A DNA stretch of 64,000 bases from Eulemur rufifrons (taxonomy: Eukaryota > Chordata > Mammalia > Primates > Lemuridae), in the NCBI RefSeq assembly GCF_041146395.1, contig NC_091010.1, positions 45,032,001-45,096,000 of the forward strand, in the 5' to 3' direction. Shown piece by piece: positions 35,766 through 54,300 of the stretch. The position numbers and the translations under genes were made by a program. Below the pieces are notes generated by a model. It searched no databases. It was not told where the DNA came from and worked only from the letters and a program-made list of their open reading frames with translations. Position 1 is the stretch's first letter. Each line of letters starts with the position of its first letter.

Positions 35766-35904
35766 GGTGGAGGGTTGAGATTTAAAGGGTTGACACACTA
35801 AACTCTCACAAACAGTGGCTCCTATCTATAAGCCAGTCCTATGTGTTTTGGTTCATGTTGTTCCCAAAGTGCTTTTTCTCCGACTCTCAAATCCTTCCCA
35901 CTCT

Positions 35905-36125
35905 AGGTAAGTGCATGGACTTGGGAACCAGCTGTCCTAAGCTTGAATCCTGGTTCCTGTCACCTTGGGCAAATTATCTCACCCTTAGTTTCCTCACCTT
36001 CAAGTGGGGAAAGTGATACTACTTGCCTTATAGGGTCATTGTAAAGACATAAGGATTGAAGGAGTTAATGTCTGTAAAGCATTTACATAACTCTGCCTGG
36101 CATGCAATAGGTGCTTTACCAGAGC
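35905..36125 (+). repeat. MIR
   Basis: AGCTTGAATCCTGGTTCCTG ... TTAGTTTCCTCACCTTCAAG ... CTGCCTGGCATGCAATAGG. Confidence 0.88.
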
Positions 36126-36544
36126 ATGTTAAAAACTTTTCTAGCCTCTGTCAAGTTCTAACACACAGCGCAGTGTTGTTGTTAGCTGTGTACTTGTGGG
36201 TCTTACAGGCCCTCTGCTTGCATGAAGGGCAGGAAACACACCAGCCCATCCTTGGCTCTAGCCCACTGCCTGGCTCATGTTTTGTGGTCATTAAGGTGGC
36301 TAGATTGAAATCAACCAGGAGACAGTGACATGGGCAGGAGAAAGTGGTCCAGATAAGCCGATAGTCAGGCTGCTGATTGGGACTAGGAGAGGGGCAAGCT
36401 GCCACTAGAATTCAACTCTTTCTAGAATGTGAGAAGTATGCTTCCTTGTTGGAGGCCCAGGAAACAATGACTTTAGGCGTGTGAGCGACTGTCACAGAGA
36501 AGGGACAAAACAGCCCTGTGTAAGACAAAGAGCAGCGTTTGGTG

Positions 36545-36660
36545 TTTTATTTTTGAGACAAGCTGTTGCCCAGGCCTGTCTCGAGCTTCTGGTCACTAGT
36601 GATCCTCCAGCCTCAGCCTCCCAAATAGGTGGGGTCACAGCAGGAGCGCCATTGGGCCGG
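36545..36660 (-). repeat. Alu fragment, diverged
   Basis: TTTTTGAGACAAGCTGTTGC ... GCCATTGGGCCGGGCC: a reverse arm with deletions. Confidence 0.65.
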
Positions 36661-36764
36661 GCCAAGAGCAGCCTTTGGAATAATGTGGCATCAGGGTCGG
36701 TTTCCTCCTCTTTAAAATAGGAGCAAAACGATAAGCGTTCTACTGAAATGAGGTAGCAATAGAA

Positions 36765-36908
36765 AAAATTATTTACTGAACACTTCCAGGTAGATAGCTA
36801 CCAGGTAAGTATTAGATGTCCACTTTACAGATGGCGCTGAGAGGTTTCGCGACCTGCCCAAAGATGCAAAGCACATAAATTGCAAGAGTGAAGATTCAAA
36901 CACAGGTG
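36765..36908 (-). repeat. MIR
   Basis: TTTACTGAACACTTCCAGGT ... CTTTACAGATGGCGCTGAGA ... AGATTCAAACACAGGTG. It lies at the edge of the PGAM1 CpG island. Confidence 0.75.
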
Positions 36909-36959
36909 TGTGAATCAGACTGCGTGCGGATGGCACAGCGAGCTGGCAGAGATCAGGGC

Positions 36960-43011
<6,052 letters not shown>

Positions 43012-43945
43012 AGGCCAGCAGACAGAATACTGCCCAAGGAACATCCTCCCCACCCTCCCATTCCTCTGCACCTCTCCCCTGCACATGTCACACTGACCAC
43101 GTCTGGAGGCATCCTGAGTTGTAGCTGCAGATGGGGACCAGTGGCTCCCAATTTCATCTTAGTCATTTTTTTCTCCTGCACCCACTCCCTTCATACACTC
43201 TAGTCAGAATAGCACCTCTGGGGTCTGGGTTCTCAGTCCAAGCCAAGGGAAGACTCCTCTTATCCAAGAGTTGAGAGGCGGTAACTCGGGGTTTGCCAGT
43301 GCTTTGTTTACTAGGGACCTGCTTGAGTAGGGGCTAGGGAAGAACCATGCGGAGGCATGACCAAATGAGGAGGAGTAAGAGAGCCTCCTTGCTCCCAGGA
43401 GCCGGTCCTGTACTCTTCCACAGTCAGGCCACTGCCTGGGGGACTCTAGTCATTCCAGTGGAAGATGAGTGTAACCTGCATGGTGATGTACAAAACCAGC
43501 GGTTTCCTCCCTGACCCCAGAGAAGCTGGCTCCAGAAGGTTGGGATCAATCCTGTATTAAGTTTGTGTTACATTTACTTTTACAAAAAAAGAATATATAA
43601 ATAATACAAAACAAAAACCCTCCTGGGGTTTTCTAGTGGCGGTTGAAATAGTCCCACATATGGTCATTAGAAAATAAGCCATTCCTCACACCAATACGGG
43701 ATAAGCTCCTTGACTTCTAAGGGGTAGGAGTGCATCCTGCTGTGTGTTTTAGAATCCTTCCCCGGCTTTGTTTTGTGGCAGTGAAATGCTTCTTGATCAT
43801 GTCCGAGTGTGTCTTTCACTGTCTGGTTTCTGAGTCATGTTCTAGTTGCTTGGCCCTGCTGTGTGGGCCCAGTACTCACTTTAAGCGTAACTGTACTAAT
43901 CTTTTTTCCAGATCAGTATAATAAAGGAGTGATGTGCAATATTTT
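43012..43945 (+). other. PGAM1: PGAM1 3' UTR with polyadenylation signal
   Basis: The stretch after the PGAM1 stop codon has no coding frame of note and no young repeats. It ends at a canonical AATAAA at 43920-43925, followed within 30 bp by GT-rich sequence (GTGATGTG, then TGTGTGATGTG), the usual cleavage context. A second AATAAA at 44226-44231 could serve a longer isoform. The end of the UTR is inferred. Confidence 0.7.
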
Positions 43946-44342
43946 CATGTGTGATGTGTAAGACCTTTTGTCTGAGGAAATCTTAGCTTTCACCTTGAAA
44001 TGTCATTCATTACCCAAGTCCTTGTACGACAGGATCAGGAGTTGTAAGACAACCAGTCACAACTTTACACAGTCTGGGGCAGGTTTTCCACATAAGCCTG
44101 AAGGGCTGAGGTCTGGGGTGGGATGTTGCCCCTCTGAGCAGCTCCTGCTCAGTGGTCCTGGTTACTGAACGTCCCTCAATGGCAAAGTAAAATTCTGAAT
44201 TTTACATTATACCCTTTTTAGAGTAAATAAAGGCTTTGCTGGATTTTTTTTTAACCCTTTTGTATTAGTAATCTAAACTTGATTCATATCTTTCTTTCTG
44301 GCCCCTAAAGTTTGAACTCTGCCAATCATCTAATAACATCCT

Positions 44343-44507
44343 TGGTTGAACGTGGTGGCATGGGCCTGTAATCCTAGCACTTTGGGAGGCCGAGGTAGAT
44401 GATCACTTGAGCCCAGGAGTTTGAGGCTGCACTGAGCTATGATCACACCACTGCACTCCAGCCTGTGCAACAAGCAAAACCCTGTCTCAAAAAAAAAAAA
44501 AAAAAAT
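44343..44507 (+). repeat. Alu monomer (FLAM-like)
   Basis: TGGTTGAACGTGGTGGCATG ... CCACTGCACTCCAGCCTG then poly-A. Confidence 0.82.
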
Positions 44508-45319
44508 CCTCAAAAATTATACATAACTTTAAAAAATGACTTAGTGCAATGGGAAGAACATGATCACATTATATGCACAATTGGGGAGGGGCGTTGCTCA
44601 CATTTGCCGCCTTTCCCCAAGGCCTTTGAAAATACGATTAGAACGTGAGAAAGTCCGTGAGGCAAGAGAAAACATTCCCTTCTCCTAGTAGGAGCAGGTA
44701 ATACCCTCCATCTGCTGGGCTGTGCAGGTCCTCTGTGCCAGCCTCTGCCGGATAAGAACCTGTGAAAGGCTGGTAATATGCAGACATGTGCTCAGTACTG
44801 GAGCCCAGATGAAGGATTTCAGTTAAACTCAATCAAGGTCCTTATTCTAAAATTTAGTTTTAAGCATCTTGCTTTTCAAGTTGAGTTTTTCATTTGATCT
44901 ACATAATAACCTTAGGAAGACCTTTACTAATTTGAGTCTCCCAAGAGCCTGGTGGGGTGTTATCTTCCTAACCTGTACGGTATCCTAGACCAGAGTTGGT
45001 AATTTTGTTTGACCAAAGGCTCTTCACCGAGTCAGATTGGATCGGCTGGCTCACGGGGCACCCAACCCTAGCTGTGGGTGTAAGGGTCAGTAGCAAAAGT
45101 TCCACCTTCCTCGTCAGAGATGAGTGCCAGAGAGCAAGGCCTGCTACAGGAGTGATGTGTCTGCAGAAAGGCCCTTTCCTGTCTTGAGGCATCTGCTGCC
45201 CCTGTTGTGTGACTCTTGGCTCCTTCAAGCCCTCATCTGGGAAAGGGGCTCAGGATTTGCCTTCTGTTGCCCTCTACTGCCACCCAGAGTCGAGTCCCAT
45301 GGAGACTTAAATTTATTGT

Positions 45320-45510
45320 GGCAGCTACTCAACACATTTTTTACTTGATTTTCTCATCACTTGAAGGTAGGTAGGTTCATCCCAATTTTTATGGATGAGG
45401 AAATAGGCATGAGTGAGGGGCAGGTTAAGTAATTTGTCCAAAATCTCACAGGGATTAAGTGGTGGAGCATGTTTGAAACTCAGGTCCTTCTGACTGTAAG
45501 CCTACATACT
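45320..45510 (-). repeat. MIR
   Basis: TTTTTATGGATGAGGAAATA ... AATTTGTCCAAAATCTCACA. Confidence 0.75.
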
Positions 45511-47649
45511 CCAGCGGCCAGCTCAGTGACAGCTTGGGTACAGCTACTCAGTCTTGCTGGCCAGCTCCAAGGAATGGGCATCTGACTGTGACCACCAGAC
45601 CAGGCTGCACTCCTGGGGAATGAGGACTTTGCTCCCCACCCCACAAGACAGTGAGTGGGTACAGTCAGAGGAGAGAGGTATACCGGTTCAAATGACAAAT
45701 TCTCCATATGCAGAGGGCCAGGTAAACAAGTGCCGTTCTGTGGCTGAATGGTAAGAAGCATGACCCTAAAGGTGAGATCAGCTCTCTGGAGGAAATTGTC
45801 CTCCACATATTCCATAGGGTCATCTGCTGGGAACTGGTTTCTGCCAAAATGAAAAAGCTTCCCTGTAGGGCAGCAAAAACTGCTGGCTGGAAAGGTAATC
45901 CATTTCAGCTGAGAACTCTAACGTGTTCCTCCAGTGCCAGCAAAAGATGAATGGAGATGCTGCCGTAAATAGTGGATGAGGGAATCTGGAGTCCAGAACA
46001 GAGAGCCTGTCCATTTATCCAGCCCTGGGGAAGACAGGGGACCCCAGGGAGATTAAAATTCCTGGTCCTTAGAAACACAGATTGTGCAGTGAAGCCAGGG
46101 GAGTCTCCACCACAGGTCACACGGCAGAACCCGCAACCCATCCAGCTCTTTCATGTTTAGTTCTCTTGCTCTTATCTTTTTCAAAGCCCTACCTGGTCCC
46201 TACTGTTTCTGAGCTCCCTGATACTATAAAGGCAGCGTTATTAGAACATCAGTGGTTGTCAAAAGAAAGATATCTTACTAGGAATTAATGTAAATGTGTG
46301 TTCTGGTTTATCAATCAGTCTTTTGTGAATTTAGGGAGAGTGAATCAATTCTCCAAACTCTGATTGCCTCTAAGCAGACGTTTTCATCAAGATGTGGCAA
46401 TCTGAGATGATTCCTCTAAAGTTTCGGAGGCCTGGACAGTAAATACTTAAGGAATAGACTTATGAGGGGAAAGGAGGTGTCCCACCAACTCTGGTTCAAA
46501 GCCAGCCCACAAATCCCACCCACGTGCCTTGGGACATTCACTCACCAGCACCATGCCTTTTTACCAGGCTGCCCTTTTGGCCTCGGGCTTCACCCTCCAG
46601 GGTCACCCTCTGGTGAACTCAAGTTCCTGAGTGAACAAAACAGGTCTGTAACTGGTGACGGCCCCTTGGCAAAACCCTCACAAATGCTCTCCGCAGTCAG
46701 TACCCTATGGCTGGTGATTCTGTTATTTCTGGAGCCTGCCTTGAACCCCAAATTTCTTAAACCACCAGCTGCTGACCCATTTTACTGTTCATCCTTCTGT
46801 GATTCTAGTCCCCACTTGGGTGGCTACAAGGGCATCAGGTATTGCCACTTGGTCCTTGTCCAGCTATCCCCAGGGTTCAGCAGCCTTTTTGTTCTTATTC
46901 CTCTTTCTCCTTCTAAAGGGTGACTTTAGCAGCTGACCTTTCGCCTCTTAATTCTTCATCCTCGCTTGCCTGGTCCAGAGTAACTTCTTGAGGCATGACC
47001 TTTTTCCCAAGGATACTTCCTTTGTTTAGTATTATCTGTCACTAAACAAGCTTGGGCCATCTGCTTCACCATTTACCTCCTTGTCAGGGAATCTGCACCC
47101 ACTTTTTCCCTGGGAACAGTTTCATTGAGTACACTCAAATTCTGACACTACAACCCCCTCCCCCCACCATTGATTGCATGGGCTTCTAATTCAAGGGCAG
47201 AATTCATAAGCTTGTTGGTGATAGGACTTTGGTGGCCTGGCTCTAAAAAAGGAGTTGGGATTAGATTTCTTTCCCAAGAAATTAATTGGGAAAATGAGAG
47301 GTCATGGCCCCTTTTGCTGTGGGGAGCTGACTGAAAAGGCCAAAGCGACTCTTTTCTGGCCATATACAAACTGAGGCAAAAATAGAGATGAGGCTTTGGG
47401 GCCCAAGAAAGGGAGAGGACAGTCTCAGTTCCTGACTGTTTTCTAGTTCTCATGAGGCCAGACCACACCTGTTTCCTATCCTGGGATCAATGACTCTACA
47501 TCCTGACAGCACCTGAGGTCACAGCAGTCTCCACTCCTTGTATCTTAAGAGTCCTGACTACACCTGCTGCCCATGGCAGGAAAGTAACAGAAAGCTGGCA
47601 TCATCCACTCCCCCTGGGAGACCCACAACTACTAGACCTCCCAGACAGT

Positions 47650-47820
47650 GCTTCCCACCCACAGCAGCACATCAGAATCACCTGTGCAGCTTAAAAACAC
47701 AAACACCTGCTCTCGGCTCACACCATGAGATTCAAGGGCTAGGGCACCTACTTTATTTATTTTTTAAGCTTTATTGGTAATTTTGAAGTGTACCTAACCC
47801 AGGCTGAGAACCACCATTCC
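47650..47820. mobile_element. MER5-like hAT-Charlie element
   Basis: CAGCACATCAGAATCACCTG ... CCCAGGCTGAGAACCACCAT, typical of MER5-type MITEs. Confidence 0.55.
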
Positions 47821-48422
47821 AAAGCACAGAAAGAACAGCCTCTTCCTTGTTCTCTTGCTAATCTAATTTCAGATTAGCAATCTGTCACCCTTACGCAATG
47901 GTTCCTGTTTGGGCACAGCCGTTCAGCTATAAGAATACCCCATAATAATTTTATTGAGCACTTGTTATAGGTTAGTCACAGTACTGAGTACTGGGAATTT
48001 AAAGATAAACAAGACAGAATCCTGCCCTAAAAGGAGCTCCGGCTACTTGGGGAGGCAGGCACGTAACTAACCTGTACTAGTTACACATGGTTCACGGTGA
48101 GAAAATCAAACTTGGCCTGCAGCAGACCAGGGAAGACCATTATCCAGTTGTTTCAAATGCTCTTTGGAAACAGGGTGATGGGCAAAGAAATAAACAGGAA
48201 AATTAGTATCACCGACCCTCTGCTTCTCCATCCTGACCAAAATTATATTATGAAAGTATCAGCTGTTCTACTGAATCTGTAAGTGCTATAGCTAGAAAGT
48301 CAACTGAAATGGGAAAACAGGAAATAAGTCCAGCTGGGTACTATTTGTTTGTAGTGAAAATCAACCTTGTTCCATTTTTGGTTATCTTTAGTACTAGTAG
48401 ATAAGGAAAAAACACAAAATAA

Positions 48423-48854
<432 letters not shown>

Positions 48855-49179
48855 TTACTCACTTTCTATTTTGCTTTATGACACTTTTAAAAGATTACTG
48901 CCTGAAATTTTATTTGACTTTACTTATTATCTGTCCTTCCCACTAGAATGTAAACTCCACAGGACTGTTTCTATCATGTTCACAGCTTTCCTCCCCCGTC
49001 CTGGAACAGTGGTAGGCAAAGTAGTCGCTCAATACATATTTATTGAATGAATGATGTCCAACAAGTATTCAGGATTAATGAACGAATATCAATATGGAAA
49101 GCCTCTAACTGCAGGCCCAAGGTTCTGTTCAATACTCGGCCTAAAGGAGGCACCATGATACAGGTGGAAGAACGTTGTA

Positions 49180-49360
49180 AGCTTCACAGTGAAACAGAGC
49201 TGGGTTTAAATACTGCTTTGCTACTTGGTGGCTGTGTGACTTGGGGCAAGTAAATCAATTTTTCTAAGGCTTAGTTTGCTCCTCTGTACAATGTGGAAAT
49301 GATGGCTACCTTCCAGGGTCACTGTGAAGTTCAGAGAGGACATGAGTAAAAAGGCTAACA
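49180..49360 (+). repeat. MIR
   Basis: GGCTGTGTGACTTGGGGCAA ... TTGCTCCTCTGTACAATGTG. Confidence 0.85.
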
Positions 49361-49369
49361 TTGTTAAGA

Positions 49370-49625
49370 GATTTAGTTGGTAGCGTCTTTCTGGAAGGCA
49401 CTAAGGGAGAATCGAATCAAAATTTAAAATGCACATATTCTTTGACTCAACATTCCACTGCTAGGAATCTCTTTTGCCAAAGAAACACAGGCATGCACAA
49501 ACATAAAGGTAAGAGGATGTTCTCTGCAGCACTGTCTATAATAGAAAAAAACTGTAAAGTCTTAAAACACCTATCTATAGGGGACTGATTGATTAACCAA
49601 AGTACATCAAAGTGTCTAGCATAAG
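49370..49625 (+). repeat. L1 ORF2 3' end remnant
   Basis: TTTGACTCAACATTCCACTG, TCTCTGCAGCACTGTCTATA and TAGGGGACTGATTGATTAAC match the old L1 3' region. Confidence 0.75.
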
Positions 49626-49888
49626 GCCAGGCATTTAGTAGTTACTTGATAGAAGGCAATCAGATACATAGTACCTGTAAAATTAGCATGTCTAGAGCAC
49701 TTTTATGCATTTCTTCTTCACACTAACCCTATCAGGTCACACTATTTCAGATGAAGAACCAGACGTGAGATAGAAACAACTTAAGTATCAATGTCAACAT
49801 CCTAGTTGTTGTTCTAACTTTGCAAAATGTCGCTATTGGGGAAAACTGGGCAAAGTGTACAAGGGATCTCTCTGTAGTATTTCTTCTC

Positions 49889-50160
49889 TTTTTTTTTGGG
49901 ACAGGGTCTCACTCTGTCGCACAGTGGCACAATCGTAGCTCACTACAGCCTCAAACTCCTGGCTCAAGCAATCCTCCTGCCTCAGCCTCTCCAATAGCTG
50001 GGACTACAGGTACGTGTCCCATGCCTGGCTAATTTTTTAACTTTTTGTAGAGATAGGGTCTTGCTATGTTGTCCAGACTGATCTCAACTGCTGGCCTCAA
50101 ACAATCCTCCTGCCTTGGCCCAAAGTGCTGGGATTACAGGCGTGGGCCACTGTGCCTTCT
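49889..50160 (-). repeat. Alu, dimeric, slightly deleted
   Basis: TTGGGACAGGGTCTCACTCT ... GTGGGCCACTGTGCC. Confidence 0.88.
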
Positions 50161-50557
50161 GGCCTGTATAATATTTTAAAACTGCAGGTCAATCTATAAT
50201 TATCTCAAAATTTTCTATTAAAAAACAAACAACCCTAACATGCTCAAGGCTAGCAACTAGAGGAAACTCAATGTAACAACTAGAAATGTCTTCGGAAAAA
50301 AAAAGAGGAAACTCAAGTGGCCCGACTCCAAAACTCTTCTTCAACCACCCTCACTACACGTGGACGATATGAGCTTCTTGAACATCTCAGCAAGTGACAG
50401 CTCCTATTCAGCTTTCCTCTGCAACTTCTTTGTGTTTAATGCTCATCTCTTCCTCATCCCCAAACTTAAGCCTCATTCATGATTTTGCACTTAGCCTGGG
50501 CTTGTCTCTCTGCCTTGAATATTTTCACTTCACTTATCTAAGTTCTTTAATTCCTTT

Positions 50558-50626
50558 CAATCTCATGTCATAAATCCTTCCAATCTCATGTCATAAATCC
50601 TTCCAATCTCATGTCATAAATCCTTC
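50558..50626. repeat. 23-bp tandem repeat, three copies
   Basis: Three identical 23-bp units (CAATCTCATGTCATAAATCC then TTC) at 50558-50580, 50581-50603 and 50604-50626. Confidence 0.95.
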
Positions 50627-51338
50627 CCTGGCCACCTCATAAGACAGTGCTCTGTCCTACCTTTGAATTCAGATCTGACCCTTTCTGGAGTATCTTTACT
50701 TTTCAGAACTACTCACATGTTACCTGTACCACCACATGGGTCTTAGAATTTTCACTAAACCATAATGTACCTAAATGGGGGGGGGTATATAAAGTGATTG
50801 GCTCAGAGCCTGGCACACAGTAAGTACTCAATAAGCATAAGTACTTAAAATAGAACACAAAAATTACAAAAAAGATTGGCAGTCAGGCTTTGTCCAGAGC
50901 AAGCAAGCACTTGACACAAGTCAGGTAATGGGCGCCACCAGGCAAACCCCTGTTCTACGTCATGACACCATTCAGATGCCTTTCCCTACTCAAGACAACA
51001 GAAACCACAAAATCCTTTTAGTAAAAAAGTTTTCTTTGTCACAGCAAAAATACGCATTTATAAGGACTGTCAAAAGGAATAAGCTATTTCCGAAATCACA
51101 CAGTTTTGCTGCTGGTGCCTCCAAAAGAGAAGTTGTTATCATTCAAGAGAATGAAGTCCACTGAAAGGTTGGCAAGAAAAATGCTCCATCTACTGAGTAA
51201 GTTTCTGGCAGATTCTTCTAGAGGTGGTTGCTGGCTGACCTCAGGTGTTTCAATAAAGACAGTGGCATCTTGATGTTGTTTTCACATTTGTACTCTTGCA
51301 AACAGCTTACTCCCCTCCACGGGGTAAAATGTGGCTTC

Positions 51339-54300
51339 CTAGGTCTGCAAGAATTCAGGCTGTACTCGGGCCACTTTCCGGAACTCTTTAATGTGGGTCT
51401 TAGGGCACTGCATCTCACACCAGCTGATGGGAACCATCTGGACACCTGGAAGGGAAGAGCAGGTGCTGGAGCTGGGACCCCAAAGATTTGCCTGAGAGCC
51501 TTCTCTTTCCAGCTGGGTGGGAAACTGAAGTGCCAAGCTACCTCGTGAACCTGATCTCACAAAGAAACACCTTGTTTATTCCACTGACTTATGGAGTGAG
51601 TCCCATTTCCTTAGATTTCTGTAAGAATCATTCCAATCTCAGTAGTGTCTACATAAGGGAAACCAGGGAGAACAACAGATTAATCCCAAATCCTAGCTCC
51701 CAGGGAAAGTGAGCATGTGGAGGTATGGAGCAACTCACCTGACTCACTGTGGGCTACCACCACTCCTAGCTCGTTTTCGGCAGTGGTCAGCAAGTAGTTG
51801 GACTGTGCATCACCGAGGGAGATCTAGGCGCATAACATTGGTGAAGGAAAAAGAGGAAAATTGTAAGTCCTCCCCCCTTAGCCACTTGAGTTGTTTCTCT
51901 ACTTCCATTTCTTCTTTTGACAAGGAACCAGAAGTCACCTGGGAATAAAGGATACCACTTTGGCCAAGACAATGTCACCTGGGCGGAAACTCTTATAAAT
52001 TTCAACCTGTGAAGAAAGAACAGGAATGTTCAGTGAAAGCTCTAGATTGGGTCTACATGAAACCATTAACCCCTCTGGTAGAGCCAGTGTACTCTCTAAT
52101 CCCAGAAGGTAGAAATCATCATCACTCAACTCAGTCAACTTTTACTGCTCCTAGAGTATTACCACATAAATGAAAGATTTTCAATTCAGTAACCCCATCA
52201 GGCATCTGACTTGGACATAAGGTACTATAGTTAGCTCTTAAAAGGGTCAAGTAAGTCTGAGGGGATAGCAATGAATAAATACCCAGATTCAAAGGCAAAG
52301 AATACACTAGCTCTCCTTTGGTATCAGAATGAACAAAAATCGTACGGAGAGGAAAGGGACAGTGAGGTAAAGTCCATACTTTATAGCAGGAAATTTAAAC
52401 TTCTTGCACTCAACATTCCCATGGACCTTTGAAATTCGTTGAGATAATACTTTTAAAGGATTGAGATTCCTGGAGCCATTAAAAAGAAAAAAAGAACCAA
52501 CCAACAACCTTGTCTTTTTCAGTTGCTCGGACATCTTCTTTGCTATTAAAAAAAAAAAAAAAAAAGAATTAACAGAAATATTAATTATCTGTGAGAAAGA
52601 ATTATCCTGCAGATTCCCAGTAGATAAAGATCTACAAGAGTAGACAGAACAAATCACAATCGGGATGTAGCTGCCACCCAGAGAAACAGGACGGAGAAGC
52701 ATCCTCAGACCATACAGAACAGCAGTATCAATATCTCTGACTAGAGAACGTTAGATCAGATTTGGCAGGAAAGGACAAGGAGCTTTACTCCTCAGAAGAA
52801 CTTGAACAGAAGCACTGTAGAGCCACACTGAATCCTGAGGTGGAAAAGGTCTCAAAAGTTAAAGTATCTGGCTCACAAGAATTCTTTGTCCTCGCTCAAA
52901 GAATCCACAGGGAAATAATCTACCATTTCACCCACAAACCTCTTCAATGTCTTACAGCCTTTGGGTTTAATCTATATTAAATTCAAGAAAAAAAGGTACT
53001 TCCTTCTACTTTGTTTGGTCTGAATCATTCTGACACTGCTAATCTTCACTCAATTCTTCTTACTTTATTTTTAAACCCTCTCTTATTAGTATTTTCCTTT
53101 TGTCCTAGATCGGATAACCTTCTCTTTGGCTACTACTAGGGGAGAATCAAAGCACAAAGAACAGACAAAAATAGGCAGGAGGAGTTGTAACTGTTTCTAA
53201 AAATGCCAATCTCCCTGTCTATCCTAGTCTCATTCTAGGTGCCGAGACAAATGTGAAGACAAGTGTACTTCTTACCGGATAGTTCCTCGAAAAGAGTTCT
53301 TAAGTGGTGTGGACCCCACATATAGGATATGTACTTTAGCAAAGCGTGAGTGGATGCTAGAGACCTGTGGAAGAGAGAGAAGATCAGCATCAGAGTATTA
53401 ACAGTTGCCAGTTTAAGGAGGCAGCAATACACTAGGAATTACTAGGACTTTAGTCCATGCAACACTACTTAGTTTGTTTTTTTTTTTTTTTTTTTTGAGA
53501 CAGGGTCTTATTCTGTTGCCCAGGCTGAAGTGCAGTAGTGTAATAATATAGCTCACCATAACCTCAAATTCCTGGGCTCAAGCAATCCTCCTGCCTGAGC
53601 CTTCTGAGTAGCTAGGATTACAGGTGCGTGCCACCGCACCTGGCTAATTCTTTTTTGTAGAGGCAGTATCTTGCTATGTTGCCCAGGCTGGTTTTGAACT
53701 CCTGGTCAAGCGATCCTCCCACCTTGGCCTCCCAAAGTGCTGGGATTACAGGTATGAGCCACTGTGTCTGGCCCCTAAGTATAGATTTTTTAAAGTGTAG
53801 AAATCTAACATATATAGACACTGGGCATGGTAGCAAATCTAAACCTTCAACAGATCTTACTAAGAGGGCTATATGGCGGATGGAATCTAAATCTGTATTT
53901 CAGCAGCTATATAATATTTGGATCCCTGCCTCTACAGTATTTTCAGAATAACACATAGATTTTTATGGAATAATTTTATAAACTGCTGGAGTAATTTATA
54001 AAGACAGAAACTAAGAACTGTGCGTTAATTTAACCTGGCAGTGGGTGGGGATGGGCAGGGAGTACTGATGTGTTACAATTAGTGATCAGTATAGCATCAA
54101 CTTGTACCTCCCCTGAAATATCCTATAAGACTTTAACAGGAATGCTAGAAAATAAAGTCTTTTTTTCTTTGCAGAAAAAGGTATTGGCTTCAGATGTTCA
54201 AAAGTCATCCGCCTTATCACCCTTTGGCACTCCTGCTTCCTAGACACAGCCAGAAACTACATACTCAGGGAACTAGCTCAGTGAAAGAACTATGCATGCC

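Noticed and set aside
43730..43921. 63-aa frame downstream of PGAM1
   Set aside because: It lies in the PGAM1 3' UTR just before the AATAAA; nothing supports translation.
46462..46923. 153-aa frame between PGAM1 and EXOSC1
   Set aside because: No family resemblance, splice context or promoter; it reads like chance in a non-repetitive spacer. Cross-species comparison would be needed to revive it.
52762..52980. 72-aa plus-strand frame
   Set aside because: It lies in EXOSC1 intron 4 on the opposite strand; no similarity recognised.
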